A program made the translations under genes and the position numbers. Source: Gonocerus acuteangulatus (taxonomy: Eukaryota; Arthropoda; Insecta; Hemiptera; Coreidae). Taken from it: a stretch of DNA of 64,000 nucleotides. The notes under the pieces were generated by a model. The model was given only the letters and a program-made list of their open reading frames with translations. It made no database searches and was not told the DNA's origin. Every line of letters starts with the position of its first letter. Position 1 is the first letter of the stretch. Positions 33,859-46,869 of this stretch are shown here, in pieces. The stretch lies in assembly GCA_946811695.1 (NCBI GenBank), contig OX328132.1:98131900-98195899 (forward strand), read 5' to 3'.

Positions 33859-34680
33859 AAATAGGGCTGCATCCTCTTTGATATGTTTATTCCTTATTGA
33901 ATTGTTTTAAATAATTGTACGTCAAGGAAGTTTTTTTTCCAGAAAATTTACTGATATTTTCTGTGATATTTTTGCTGCCATTGTTTTATTTATTGTTGAT
34001 TTTATGCTCTTAGATTTAGTTTTTATCCAGGTTTTGTTATAGATAAAGTTTTTTTTTTTTCTTTTTTTTTTAAAGACATTTCTGTGATAATTTTTTGTTA
34101 CCTTGTCTTATTTACGGTTCGATTTTAATTAGTTGGTGATTTAGTACTTAAGCTAAATACTTTTAATTCATCAAAGCTTGTGTTATAGACACATAATTTT
34201 ATTTATATAACATGCATTTATGGAATATTTGGTGTTACTTTTTCGTTTTATTCAGTCAACTCCTAAGTCTTAGTTTTTTTTTTTTTTTTTTTTTTTTTTA
34301 ATAAATATTGTTATTCCCACGCGCAATACGGGTATAGGATACTAGGTCTGCTAAGTTTGCTTGGTAGGGCGCTGACGAACGCGAGGTTTTTCGCCCCAAA
34401 TATTCTAAACAAAAAGCACTCATATGCATACTCATGCACGCATATATATACATACCAAAGATAATTAAAATATTTCATATCTTGATTTTTTTTCTTAATT
34501 GAATTAATTATATTTATAAAGTCTAACAGCAAATCTCAAGAACTTCAACGCTCTCGGGCTAAATGTAGCAATAGTGATCTCCAAGTATCACAGATAGGAC
34601 CATGATAGTCCATTTGGTTTCGAACGGCTTTGTAGGCTCTGCGTTCTGTGAATATATGTTTGAAAGGAAGATCTGTCATT
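33859..34680. other. Intergenic, T-rich runs
   Basis: T-runs at 34052-34072 and 34274-34299. No gene recognised. The part after about 34540 might belong to the element whose 3' end follows. Confidence 0.45.
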
Positions 34681-34803
34681 TTTTACCTTTAGCCCTGATG
34701 AAGGCATGATGAATTTCAATCTGAAAAGTTGGCAATAAAAACTCGTTTTTATTTTAAAATTTAGTTTTATTAATAATTATGACCGACTATTTCCACAATG
34801 GTA
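34681..34803 (+). repeat. Penelope-like 3'-end relic (motif only)
   Basis: CCTGATGAAGGC (34692-34703), then a short spacer, CTGAAAAGTTGGCAATAAAAA and, near the end, ACCGACTATTTCCACAATGG. A minus-strand sequence at about 47540-47670 has the same sequence of blocks (CTAATGAAGGC, AAAAGTTATCAATAGAAACA, CGACAATTTCCACATTG). Such ends are typical of Penelope-like elements. No coding part is preserved here. Confidence 0.4.
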
Positions 34804-34848
34804 TATATAATTATTGACGTACTTATGATAATTTTAGTATATGATAAC

Positions 34849-35015
34849 GAGGGTCTCCCGTGGTCTAGTGGCTAGCGCGCTAGATTCATAAGCGGGAGAT
34901 GGTGGGTTCGATCCCCACCGGCGGCAGGAATTTTCTCATCTCAGGGCTCGCTGAGAATATTCCTGGCTGCACCCTGGATGTCGGCGCTAATGGCCAGGAT
35001 TTATGTCGATGCGCC

Positions 35016-35046
<31 letters not shown>
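34849..35046 (+). mobile_element. SINE family 1, full-length copy with target-site duplication
   Basis: A box TGGTCTAGTGGC (34861-34872), B box GGTTCGATCCC (34905-34915), internal hairpin, 3' stem-loop GGCGC (34983-34987)/GCGCC (35011-35015), and an A-tail of about 28 nt. AGTATATGATAAC is repeated exactly at 34836-34848 and 35047-35059. The long uninterrupted A-tail and perfect duplication make this the youngest SINE in the window. Confidence 0.95.
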
Positions 35047-35050
<4 letters not shown>

Positions 35051-36187
35051 TATGATAACCCAACATTTCACTTTTCTTCAAATGAATATCACTAACCAAT
35101 ACATAAGACTACTACAGAAACAAACCCGCTGCTCAGAGTCCGTTATTTGTTAGCTACAAACAAATCCCAGGTATTTAGAAAAATCTTGATACAGAAGTAC
35201 TGAATCAAGTCCTAATTACCTTTCCTCCGTGGATAATAAACTATTTCGATTAAAATATGTCATTGTCAAAATTCGTTAAAAAATATCTGACTTTAAAATT
35301 ACTATACAGTAGAACCTCCATTATCCAGGGTAATGACGGGGAGGGTGGTCCACGGATAATCGAAAACCCCGGATAATCGAAACACAATATTTTATTGACT
35401 AAATGTGCTGGATTATAAGGTTATAAATAAAAACTGTGCACAAGATGTCATATAAACCTTCTTATTTGCATTGAGAAATTTGTATATAAACGTTTTAATA
35501 ATTAATAATTTGTATAAGTGCAAAAATAAACTCAAGATCAAATTAAATTTTTTTGTCGTGAAAGTCAGTAATATTTCGTCGTTTTTTGACACATAATTAT
35601 TTTCTTACATCTGTTCTGATCGCCTGTAAGAAGATAATTCTGCTGAAATCGGGATTCGTATGTACTCGAGTGAAGAGTTAAAGCCCAACAGAGGAAACGT
35701 TTCAGTTCCAAGAATATGAAATAAATTGAGATGCTTCCAGAAATATGGAATCATCACATTCTTCCGAAAACAGCGCTGTTTTTACATTCATTAGTTTACA
35801 ATGTATGTAATTCATTTAATTTCATATTTATGTACATAATCTTCGTTACATACATACAAATATTTAATACATAATAATGAAATAAAATGCTTTAGTTGAT
35901 AAAAATTATGCAATAAATATGTTCGTATGTACAGGGTGTCCCAAAAAGAATGGTCATCCGTTGGCCAGATGATTCTCCAATGCGAGATAGGAAAAAATAA
36001 CCCCCGCAGAATTGACCTTGAAATTTTATTCAAGGTCAAATTTTTTTATTGCATGTTTAGACTCTCCGCTTCATGAGGAAGAAAAAAGTCAACGGCATCA
36101 TAGGTCAGAAATGACTCCTTATGGTCAAAATGACCAATAACAGCGTATACGTGGGCCATTCTATTCCAATCGACAAATGGTAGCCGA

Positions 36188-36191
<4 letters not shown>

Positions 36192-36231
<40 letters not shown>

Positions 36232-36236
36232 TATAT
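36192..36236. repeat. (TA)n tract inside left inverted repeat
   Basis: It has no counterpart in the right arm, so it expanded or was inserted after the transposon arrived. Confidence 0.85.
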
Positions 36237-36622
36237 TTTTTTTTATTTACATGTTCTACTAACACTACCTTATGCAAAAATACTTTGAATTTTTTAAAAA
36301 AGGATCATCCAGTATAAATAAATATAAGTATGTTGAAAAACGAGCCTCTCAGCGGCATTCATTGCAGGAGTAAAACTTGTATTATACAATTGACAGGAAT
36401 GCCTACATGAGGTTATTCTCGAAGCTTATCAAGAGCTCTTTGCCATAAGTTTTCAATCAATCGCTGAAATTATTCATTAGCGATTTCACAGGTCATGTAA
36501 GATTTTCATGAACCAGCAAATCTTTCCATTTTTCTCGATTTCTTTTCAGTATGAAGGAGGGGTCTGAATTGTCTCTCCCTCGACCACAAAACAGAGCCAT
36601 CTTCCCCTAACGCTCGTAGCAA

Positions 36623-37800
36623 TTAGGCCTGCTCTCCAGCCTCAAAATGTCTGCCTTCGTTCCTGAGGCAAGCTCCCAACCTTGCCCACAAATTCCGTCT
36701 CACTCGGGTAAGGACCTGGCGAGAATTTCTCCTCATTCTTTCAAAAGCCCAGGCTATTCTCGCCCTGAGCTGAATAGGATTCCTGGAAAGCTCAGCCGTT
36801 CCATAGACCGAGGTCTTCACACCGCCCCAAAAGAAGAAATCCATGGGGTTGAGGTCCGGGGATCGAGGAGGCCAGACATGAGGAGCTGGGCGACGACCAA
36901 TCCACCTAGTGCCAAACATATCTTCGAGGAACGCTCTGACATCTCTGGTGTGGTGAGGTGGGGCTCCGTCGTGCATGAAGTATATTCTCCTCCGACGGTG
37001 AGTTGGGATGACTCGCCTTAACGCCCTCAGCAGGCTGGTTCGGAGGAACGTTAAGTAAGCCACACCTGTCAACTGTCGGAAGAAGAAGGGGCCAACAACG
37101 GTGTCTCCGATGATACCACCCCACACACCAAGTGTCCACAAAGCGAATGCGGCAATTGGCGGAATTGACCACAAAGCGTCCTTGGATAACTCTCTGCACC
37201 GGGGCATGGGGATTTCGCAGCACCCAAATCCTCACATTTTGCCTGTTGTGGACGCTGACGCTGGGAAAAGAACTTTCGTCAGTCCAGAAAACCCGCTGCA
37301 GGAAGTGTGGATGACGTTCCAACTTGTCCAGCACCCACCTGCAAAACAATGCTCTCTGCTCCTGATCCCCGGGCCTCAACTGCTGAACTTGTTGTATTCT
37401 GAAGGGCCAGTGACCTTCTTCCCGCAGGATACGGCTGACCGTCATCCTCGCGACTCCCGTAGCATGGGCCATTCTTCTTAGCCCCACCGTAGGCCTGGAT
37501 CGGGCGAGGGCAATTATTCTATCCTCTATTCTGAGAGGGACTCGAGGACGATCACGGCCCCGGATCAGGCGGTCATCCAGACCAACATCTTGGAAGCGCT
37601 GGTCAAGCCGCTGGAAGGCCCTTCGCTCTGGAACATCTCCAGCCAGCAGTCGACGCCCTCCTGCTCTACGCAAAAGCCAGTTTCAAAATAACCGCCTAGC
37701 CTCAGCGTAGTTCCCGAAGGCTAGGTCGATCGCTCTTAGCATCTGCCGCTCTCTTCTCCTGTCAATAACATGCTGCCTCCTTCTTCTGTCCAAAGCGGGC
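36623..37800 (-). pseudogene. Broken Tc1/mariner-type transposase
   Basis: Order on the minus strand: N-terminal helix region (MLRAIDLAFGNYAEARRLF), an in-frame TGA at 37685-37683, a helix-turn-helix region with GVARMTVSRILREEG, the first catalytic Asp in FWTDESSF, then a single-base frameshift near 37140. The second frame continues GVWGGIIGD, the second Asp in MHDGAPPHH and the third in PPRSPDLNPMDFFFWG. The spacing between the second and third Asp is 37 residues (a DD37D-type triad). GC-rich compared with surrounding DNA. One stop and one frameshift are the only clear lesions, so it is fairly recent. It would bind its own inverted repeats and cut at TA. Confidence 0.85.
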
Positions 37801-39039
37801 GACAAACTAAATCAATCATTTACCTGGTAATCCTCACTTTTAGAATGGACATGCTTCCTTATCTCATTTCTACCTCAACCTACTAATCCATAACTAAGCT
37901 TCTTATGAACAATTATTAACAAAAATATAAGTTGCATTCCTGAGGGGCTCAGCCCCTTCTCTCTCTCTCCCTTAAAAAATTAAATAAATTAATAGTTAAT
38001 AGCATTATCTTAATAACTTTTATGATTACAGAAAAAAAAACAAGACTGTCTTGAACGTTTTGATCCTAAGACCTGATTAATAACTGGACGAAGTTTTCAT
38101 GAATATTATCTTGCATGAAGGTTTTAATTCAAGCATTTTTGCTTGTGATCATGTGAAATTTGCCCAAATTTTTCCTTCTACCCCATTTGGTATATTTAGA
38201 GGTCTAAGTTGGGTATTTTCGATGATTTCACTAATGCACCATTTTTGTTTATGGTGAAGGATGTCTTCAATCATGGTGATTATTACTCCTCGACTACTAC
38301 CTCTTAGTATGTCCTCACTAAAAAAAAAAAAAAAAAAAAAAAAACCAAGTCCAGGGAAAGGAGAAACCTCTTTCACATTGAAAACAAATCGAGAAGATTG
38401 GAAAAATTGGCTGGTTCATGAAAATCATACATGACCTGTGAAACCCCTAATGAGTAATTTCAGCGACTAATTGAAAACGTATAGCAAAGAGCTCTTAATA
38501 ATAAAAATAATTATTATCAAAATCGGCCACCATTTGTCGATTGGAATGGCATGGCCCACGTATACGCTGTTACTGGTCATTTTGACCATAAGGAGTCATT
38601 TCTGACCTATGGTGCCGTTGACTTTTTTCTTCCTAATGACTCGTAGATTCAAAATATGCAATACAAAAATTTGACCTTGAATAAAATTTCAAGGTTTCAT
38701 TCTGCGGGGGTTAATATGGGGGTTATTTTTTTCGATCTCGTATTGGAGAATCATCTGGCCAACGGATGACCATTATTTTTGGGACACCCTGTACAATATT
38801 TAAAGAAGGAATAAAAATAAAAATTCCCCCATCGAGACCCCGGTTAATTGGAATCCCGGATAATAGAGTCCCGGATAATGGAGGTCTTACTGTATCTAGA
38901 ACGTTTCAATAAATTCCATCTACTTAATTCTGATGAACTTGTTATATTCTTTGTACAGAGGTGTGGAAGCCTCAGCTGTTACTGATAAGAAAATCGTTAC
39001 AAAAAAACTTAATGACAATAGCATTTTTACAGCTTAGCT

Positions 39040-39600
39040 CTACGGAATTCTTATTGGTCTGAACAACATTCCCAAGCCAGACAGACGACATGTGGTTCTA
39101 AGCAATGAATCGTCGAGCACAGTAGCAGACAGATACTCCTCTCATCAAATATTTTCAAAACAATTCAAGCACACATTAAAATATACTGGCTGCCAGGTCA
39201 TGAAGCTTTGGGAAAACGCTGACTAACAGATTCGTCTACAAAACGTGCCATAAGACTACATGACCTCAACCGATCAATCAAACACCAAGACTCATACAAT
39301 TACATAAAATAACATAAATTATTGGCAAAACAGCTATCAAAAATACAACTCAGAAGTGAACATCCAGCTTCTGCAACGATGAAGGGGATTGTTCTTGCTC
39401 GATTCAGAATTGGCCTCACGAGACTAACACACGAATATTACAGTTAGAAATCTACTTACGGAATGCAGAAGACGATACAAACTAAATGTCCCACATTATA
39501 TGAACGATTTGTTGTATGAGGGTAGCCATTACATAAACCTAATACATATTCTCTAAATTACAAAAAACAAAACTATAATATCTCATTTGAAGACATCTGC
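39040..39600 (+). pseudogene. Non-LTR retrotransposon relic: RNase H end to C-terminus
   Basis: Decayed frames read IKIYWLPGHEALG (RNase H), ATMKGIVLARFRIGLTRLTHE, then ECRRRYKLNVPHYMNDLL and YINLIHIL. The last parts resemble the relic at 58660-61000 more than the intact LINE, so both come from the same older subfamily. Many stops and deletions. Confidence 0.75.
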
Positions 39601-40648
39601 TGAATAACCAGTGGTTTTCAATCATATTACAAACATTATCAAATCTATGCTAATGGGAATAATGGAATCAAATTTAAATCATAATATTAGTTCATTAGAC
39701 CTTAAAGGTTCCACCTTGAAAAAGTGAAATTGTCATAGAAGCGGAACATTTATAAATAATAAATAATCCATCATTTAATATCAAAACTTTCCTAAATTTT
39801 TTTTAATATCTAGTTTTGAAATAAACAGAAACTGTGTAATAGTTTGTGGAAGTACCACGAACTCCCTTCTGGGGATAGTGATACGAATCCCAGAATGGTT
39901 AATATGTTATTTAAGTGACATTATTAATACAAACGACCTAATAAGCGTTTGTAAACTTATTAACTCTAAAGTGGTTTTATTATTAACACATTTTTTTTTA
40001 TTTACTTTGTAGAATCCTTTTACAGCCAGGGCAGAGGTATTCTTTTTTCTGCAAACAGTAAACATTGCCAGATACTTAACAATGGATATAGATATGTTCG
40101 GGGATCATGAGCTGCTTCCTATTCATGAGGACGTACATATTAGATTACTGGGGAAGGGTTTGGTTTGAGAAGAGCAGTCATATACGCGCGATTCTACCTT
40201 CTCTTTTAATAGAAAATAAGATATGAGCGGAAATTTTAATTTCAAGTAAAACAGAACATCAGCAGAACTTAATATAAAGTTTGGGAATTGATTTACATTT
40301 ATTAGTGTTATTTGGATTACGTATTATTCTGTTATTGGAGGAAGATTTATCCAAAGATTCCTCATACCCAAGATAAACTCGACAATCTACCAATCCTCCG
40401 ACGAACTGAGATATTCTGAGAAACTTAGAGTAGCCAAGCAGCTAACTAAACAATCACTGTCAGCTTGGGGTCCAAGTTCCTAACGGCCTGGAAAACTTTC
40501 CTGAAGCGCCCTAATTTATGCCAACTTGAAATGTAGGAGATAACTTCTATTGTCACATCACAACACAATTGCAATGTGCGAAAAAGTACGAAACGAAGTG
40601 GTATAGTACAAAGGGTTATTACTTTACCGACTCTAAGCCTCCAAAGAA

Positions 40649-40705
<57 letters not shown>

Positions 40706-41150
40706 AAGCTCTCAAGCTTTTTATCCATATATGAATAACATAATTGAAGGATCCCCGGAATATGAAACAATGATCAGGTGCCTAAATATTCCTCGGAATG
40801 TAGATGAGGCTCTTAAAAATTGTTATCAATCCATAGATTGATAATTAGAGCGCTCATTAGAAATATTCAGAGCGCGCTTAGTAAATAGGTCCGGCATAAC
40901 ACTAGGACAGAGCTATTATTGATTCACTGTATCGTAGGACAATTTATTTATTTATTTTTTTAATTTACGCAAACGTCTGAATGTATCTGGGCAATGTCTT
41001 ATTTTAGTCTTCTCGTAAAGAGGGAAAAACAAGTGTTTGGATTAGCGATGTGTTGCATGGGCCGTCTGTATTTACATATCGAGCGAGTTTTTTTACCGTT
41101 CGTGACTGTTTTGACTTTGATTACAGGATAAAAATATGTGAACATCAGAT
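39601..41150. other. Intergenic with a (TA)n tract
   Basis: (TA)n at 40651-40700. No coding sequence recognised. Confidence 0.5.
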
Positions 41151-41179
41151 TTGGGTTGTCGGACGACCCTCTACGGGAG

Positions 41180-41436
41180 GGTCGTCCGAAATTGGTTGGA
41201 CACTAACTATCCATGGCGTTGGATAGGACGTCGTGGGCCGGTAGCTTGTTCGGCTCGCTCTTCAGACCTCACGCCCTTGGATTTCTTCGCATGGGGACAC
41301 ATTAATGATTTGGTATACACGGAGCCCATTGGCTCAAGGGAGCACCACATCCGTCACATCAGATGGGCCTGGAAACAGATTACAGGAGAGCAATGCACAA
41401 ATGCCATCCAATGTGATGCCTGTATGAACCAATATG
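41180..41436 (+). pseudogene. Tc1/mariner-type transposase C-terminal relic
   Basis: The frame reads YGRVVRNWLDTNYPWRWIGR, then SDLTPLDFFAWGHINDLVYT, the region around the third catalytic Asp. The SPD motif has become SSD. It differs clearly from the transposase at 36623 and comes from another subfamily. Its start overlaps a perfect 12-bp inverted repeat (41160-41188, CGGACGACCCTC). Confidence 0.7.
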
Positions 41437-41485
41437 AACGGAATCGCGCTAAGATGATGCAGTTCCTGCGAGTCGGACTTTTTGT
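41437..41485. repeat. Recurrent motif, copy 4
   Basis: CGCGCTAAGATGATGCAGTT, then CCTGCGAGTCGGACTTTTT. Starts just after the transposase relic. Confidence 0.65.
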
Positions 41486-41870
41486 GTTTTTCTCGGAAAC
41501 GAAGCAAAAACTAGATATATGCCAAAGGCCTTTTCTTCTTCCTTTTTCCATCCTGCATCGATTCCCAAAGTTTGGCCGTTTATTTTGTGAATATATGTTC
41601 CTATTCATTAGTGCGAATGCAAACTTATTTGTTTTCACATAAGTAAATACAAATACAATTTTATTCACAAATATTCCTCTAAATAAAAATAAATTCACAT
41701 AAAAAATTGTAAATAATCACAAAAGATGTGAACATTCACCTTCTCCATCCTTCCTAATACAACCTTCTTAATAACAGCTTCAATACCCATCTTAATTCTA
41801 CCTTATGTAATCTTCCTACTACCACCTTCAATATTCTTCCTATCTACCAAATTCTATATACTTCCTTAGA

Positions 41871-41920
41871 ACGGAAACGCGCAAAGACCACTCAGTTCCT
41901 GCGAGTCAGATTTTTTAATT
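41871..41920. repeat. Recurrent motif, copy 5
   Basis: ACGGAAACGCGCAAAGACCA, then CTCAGTTCCTGCGAGTCAGA and a T-run. About 430 bp from copy 4, same orientation. Confidence 0.65.
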
Positions 41921-42514
41921 CTATGAATGATTTCAAAATTTTTCTCCCTAGTTCCAAGCTAGCTGCGATACCCTATCCATGTAGCTGAGCTTGGAGAAAT
42001 TTCTCCCGCTCCTTAGAGAATTAATGAGAGGTGATGTGGTTGGGTGTTAGCTATCCCCCTAGCTCTGGATATAATTAATCTTAGCCGCTCAATCTCAGAG
42101 CTGCTCAGTGACGTGGCGTTCCTCTTCACCAACTTACTTCCATCGACTTACCACTTTGAAAGGGCAATGTTCCGACTTATCACAAGCGTTCAGTACCTGT
42201 GGAGCTGGATTAATGAATTACGACGGGTTTATATGAAATAGATTATTGTTCATTTATCTCGATAAACTACAAACTCGATAAGACTACGCGCAGGAATTTT
42301 TTTATTTTAATGATAAATTTTATTAGCCCTTCTAAAAATGTACCTACTAATTTCGGACAATGTTGCAAAACATTTCTTCTAATTGTTATTTTTGCTACTT
42401 TATATGTTCCAAAATGAGTATTTTAGAAGTTTCTCTCTCTTTCTGTTTCTCTCCTATCTCTCTTTGAGTGTATATATAGTACTTCTTCTTTTAGTAAAGG
42501 CCTTATAGGTAAAA
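41921..42514. other. Intergenic, nothing recognised
   Basis: A 65-codon open frame (42044-42241) lacks an ATG start and known motifs. A CT-rich stretch is at 42430-42460. Confidence 0.45.
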
Positions 42515-42589
42515 AGGGTTGGATTTGGGGGTCCCAGATCGTCCCTAGGCTCCCCCAGCCTTTAATTAATTAATGGTTACCTGCAAAGG

Positions 42590-42592
<3 letters not shown>
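42515..42592 (+). mobile_element. SINE family 2, internal fragment
   Basis: GTTGGATTTGGGGGTCCCAG, CGTCCCTAGG, then CCTTTAATTAATTAATGG match the reverse complement of 54362-54435. The fragment stops at the (TA)n tract that precedes the Penelope-like pair. Confidence 0.75.
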
Positions 42593-42639
<47 letters not shown>

Positions 42640-42761
42640 TATTTTTCAAGCTACTTCGCTGGGAATTAAATGTGTTGTTCATTCGGCATCTGTCTCCAGC
42701 GGTCTTGCTCCTCCTGTCATCGCAATATTTCGCCGGATTCCTCTCCGGCTTCTTCAGGCAA

Positions 42762-43216
42762 TCATTCATCCTTGCTGGTTGGTAAGGGAAAGAGCTCGTC
42801 AGCGGTTTGGGCCCTTCTTATCCTTCTTGGTCGGAGACTATGCGAGCCAATGAACTGGGCAGGCTCTGGGCCAATCGGGTTCCGTCTGTCTATGTTAACT
42901 TCCTCGGTCGTCCGTTCGGGGCGCTGGTGGTCCTGTATGAGTGGATTGTCTCCAGTCTTCTTCAGGATGGCCCGCCAGGTGTCTGAGAGGATGAGTCCTT
43001 CTTCTCTATTGAAGTTGACTGGATTTTTGTGGATCTCAATCGCCTCTCTGATGAGTCTCCTGTTCAGCGTGTCTTCCTTAGGCAGGGTCTTGGCTTGATC
43101 AAACAGGACTTGTCTGGGGCACTCTTCTCCATGTGTTGCCACCGCAGAAGATTTGGTGCGTCCCAGCCTGTAGTCTGCAGCGTGTTGCGCGATTCGAGTG
43201 GCTACCTTCTTCCCTG
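42762..43216 (-). pseudogene. Penelope-like GIY-YIG endonuclease, truncated inverted copy
   Basis: The minus-strand frame enters at GKKVATRIAQHAADYRLGRT, just after the YIG motif, and continues through NRRLIREAIEIHKNPVNFNR to the C-terminus. The open frame extends upstream to 43442, but that part is the antisense of the opposing copy. It includes about 30 bp (around 42930) that the plus copy has lost. No YIG motif, so inactive. Confidence 0.85.
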
Positions 43217-44137
43217 TATCTGGCAATATGGTGCAGAGGAACTCAAAAAATTCCTCCATCTCATGAACAATTTGCACCCAGCCATCAGATTTACCATCGA
43301 AGAAGAGAAGGATGGCAGATTGCCTTTCCTGGACCTCCTGATCATGAAAGGAACCAACGGTGAACTGGAGCACACTGTATACAGAAAACCCACGGCCACA
43401 GGAAGATACCTCCACGCCGATTCTCACCAGCACACGGCACAAAAATGGGAGTGGTTAAGAGACTGACACACAGAGCTATAACTCTGTGCAGTAACGAATC
43501 ACTCCTATGATCAGAACTTAGTCAACTGACGGACGACTTAGCCGGGAATGGATACGACAGGAAGAAGTTGGCCCGGACGATAAGGATGGTGGAAAATCAC
43601 CACCGTGATGAGAGTAACCGGAGGGAAACACAAACTAGAAGCAGAATTACCCTACCGTATGTCAGCGGGGTCAGCGAGAAGCTAGGCAGACTATTTAGGA
43701 AACAGGATATGGAGGTCGCCTACAAGCCGCTGAACAAAATCGGGGATTGGCTGAGCAAAAGCAAGGACAAGCAGCGGTTGCAAGACCAGGGCAAATATCT
43801 TCTACCATGTGACTGCGGGAAAGTGTATATAGGACAGACAGGGAAGAAGGTAGCCACTCGAATCGCGCAACACGCTGCAGACTACAGGCTGGGACGCACC
43901 AAAACTTCTGCGGTGGCAACACATGGAGAAGAGTGCCCCAGACAAGTCCTGTTTGATCAAGCCAAGACCCTGGCCAAGGAAGACACGCTGAACAGGAGAC
44001 TCATCAGAGAGGCAATTGAGATCCACAAAAATCCAGTCAACTTCAATAGAGAAGAAGGACTCATCCTCTCCAACACCTGGTGGGCCATCCTGAAGAAGAC
44101 TGGAGCCCCGAACGGACGACCGAGGAAGTTAACATAG
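43216..44137 (+). pseudogene. Penelope-like reverse transcriptase end plus GIY-YIG endonuclease (broken)
   Basis: The first frame (to 43466) has the reverse-transcriptase thumb part: LHPAIRFTIEEE, GRLPFLDLLI, VYRKPTATGRYLHADS. A one-base frameshift near 43450 and a stop near 43509 separate it from the second frame (43568-44137, 189 aa). That frame carries the LPYVSGVSEKL linker, a Cys-rich CDCGK, GKY at 75-77 with YIG at 87-89, Arg98 and Glu148, which are the expected GIY-YIG residues. The enzyme would nick target DNA for reverse transcription. The endonuclease domain itself looks intact. Confidence 0.88.
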
Positions 44138-44382
44138 ACAGACGGAACCCGATTGGCCCAGAGCCTCCCCAGTTCATTGGCTCGCATCCGACCAAGAAGG
44201 ATAAGAAGGGCCCAAACCGCTGACGAGCTCATTCCCTTACCAACCAGCAAGGATGAATGATTGCCTGAAGAAGCCGGAGAGGAATCCGGCGAAATATTGC
44301 GATGACAGGAGGAGCATGACCGCTGGAGACAGATGCCGAATGAACAACACATTTAATTCCCAGCGAAGTAGCTTGAAAAATA

Positions 44383-45553
<1,171 letters not shown>

Positions 45554-45608
<55 letters not shown>

Positions 45609-46869
45609 AATATGTGTGTGTGTGTGTGTATGTCTAACTTTGAACGATCTGTATTTCAGGAAACGCACTAAAATTATCTGCTTCCTTCTTTTTTAACTTT
45701 CTGACACACAAGAGTACACTCACAAGAAAGCGAATTGTTAAGAAACAAACTCTGAATTACACATAATACTTCGAATTAATAATAAAAATGTTACTGAGCT
45801 CCTAAATCCTTTAGTGCAGACAAAAGTTTCGCATTTCCATTCGGAGAAGTTCACCCTTCCATCCGAGACATTCCAACTGTTAGTCTGACATTTTCCTATA
45901 TTGGAATGATGGCATTCGGACCGTGTTGAGTTTAGGTGAGAAGGGAAATTTAAAGTATTAATATCTCGCATGATCTGCTGAATACTAATTGGCGAGAAGG
46001 TCGGTGGACATGTTGAATGGCTGAGGGTTGGACAACTCCACGACCCATACCCAGGCGATAGCCTCGTTAAAATTTAAAAATGTAATCGATACCATTTTTA
46101 CAAAGAGGAAATGTGTCGAGAGAAGGCATAAAGGATGAGGGGCCGATTTTCATTAATCTTTCATTTTTAGAATGTTTCCTCAATTCTCAATTCTTATATT
46201 CGATGTCTGATCGGGAGCACGTGGTAAGATGGTAGGATCAAGACGGCAAGAATTCATTAAAACTTAAAATCGTTTAAACCAACAATTAAAAATAAACAAA
46301 TACAAATAAAATCCGATCAAAATTCTTAACTGATAATTTTAAACATACTTTCCTTTTTAACTAGAGTGATTTTTATTTTTGAACAGCGGAAAAATATCTT
46401 ATTATTGTTTAGCGATTTTTTAAAATTATAAATAATAGCCATTCATTTTGAGTAATATTTCCTTAAAATTAGAAATAGAAATTTTAAATGGCAAACATTT
46501 GAGGATTATTAATCTTTGCTGATGATTTAAAATTAAAAATAGAAAAAAACGAGATATATAATTAAAAAAATTAACTTTACAGCGATTAAAAAATATTTTT
46601 TAGGTGAATATATCATAATTTAAAATCGAGTTAACAACAATACAAATAGTGAGAAACTAAGATATTTTTATTTTAATTCAATATGACTTTTATTTTTTTA
46701 GAGAAAATTGTTTTTAAAACTGATTAGTCTGGTGTGAATATTATTTTTAATTGAACTAATAAAACTCAACAATTGGTTCTTATTTCTATTAATAAATTAA
46801 GAACAATTGTTATATTCCTAGATAAATAAAATCATGTACAAAAAAAAATATTCTTATAGCTCAGCTGAT
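45554..46869. other. (TA)n and (TG)n tracts, then intergenic
   Basis: (TA)n 45555-45610 and (TG)n 45613-45630, then AT-rich DNA with no supported gene. Confidence 0.6.

Larger units (their letters stand above)
35932..38791. mobile_element. Tc1/mariner-type transposon with long terminal inverted repeats
   Basis: Ends CAGGGTGTCCCAAAAAGAAT (35932) and, mirrored, TTTTTGGGACACCCTG (to 38791), each followed by TA, the usual target of the superfamily. The inverted similarity goes far inward (35932-36195 with about 38520-38791, and 36410-36565 with about 38365-38520), interrupted on the left by a (TA)n tract (36192-36236). Length 2860 bp. It carries one broken transposase gene on the minus strand. 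Confidence 0.9.
35307..38892. mobile_element. Tigger/pogo-like non-autonomous element, split by a mariner-type transposon
   Basis: Left end CAGTAGAACCTCCATTATCC (from 35307) mirrors right end GGATAATGGAGGTCTTACTG (to 38892). Both are bordered by TA. The sub-terminal blocks GGATAATCGAAA and TCCCGGATAAT repeat this theme. These termini are characteristic of the pogo/Tigger branch of Tc1/mariner. Without the inner insertion (35932-38791) only about 725 bp remain, with no transposase, so it would be a MITE moved in trans. Confidence 0.85.

Noticed and set aside
34861..34920. tRNA gene
   Set aside because: A and B boxes are present, but there is no convincing acceptor or anticodon stem. The unit continues into a SINE body with A-tail and target duplication.
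41160..41188. 12-bp perfect hairpin as a terminator or RNA element
   Set aside because: Its right half is coding sequence of the transposase relic; probably coincidental or a local inversion.
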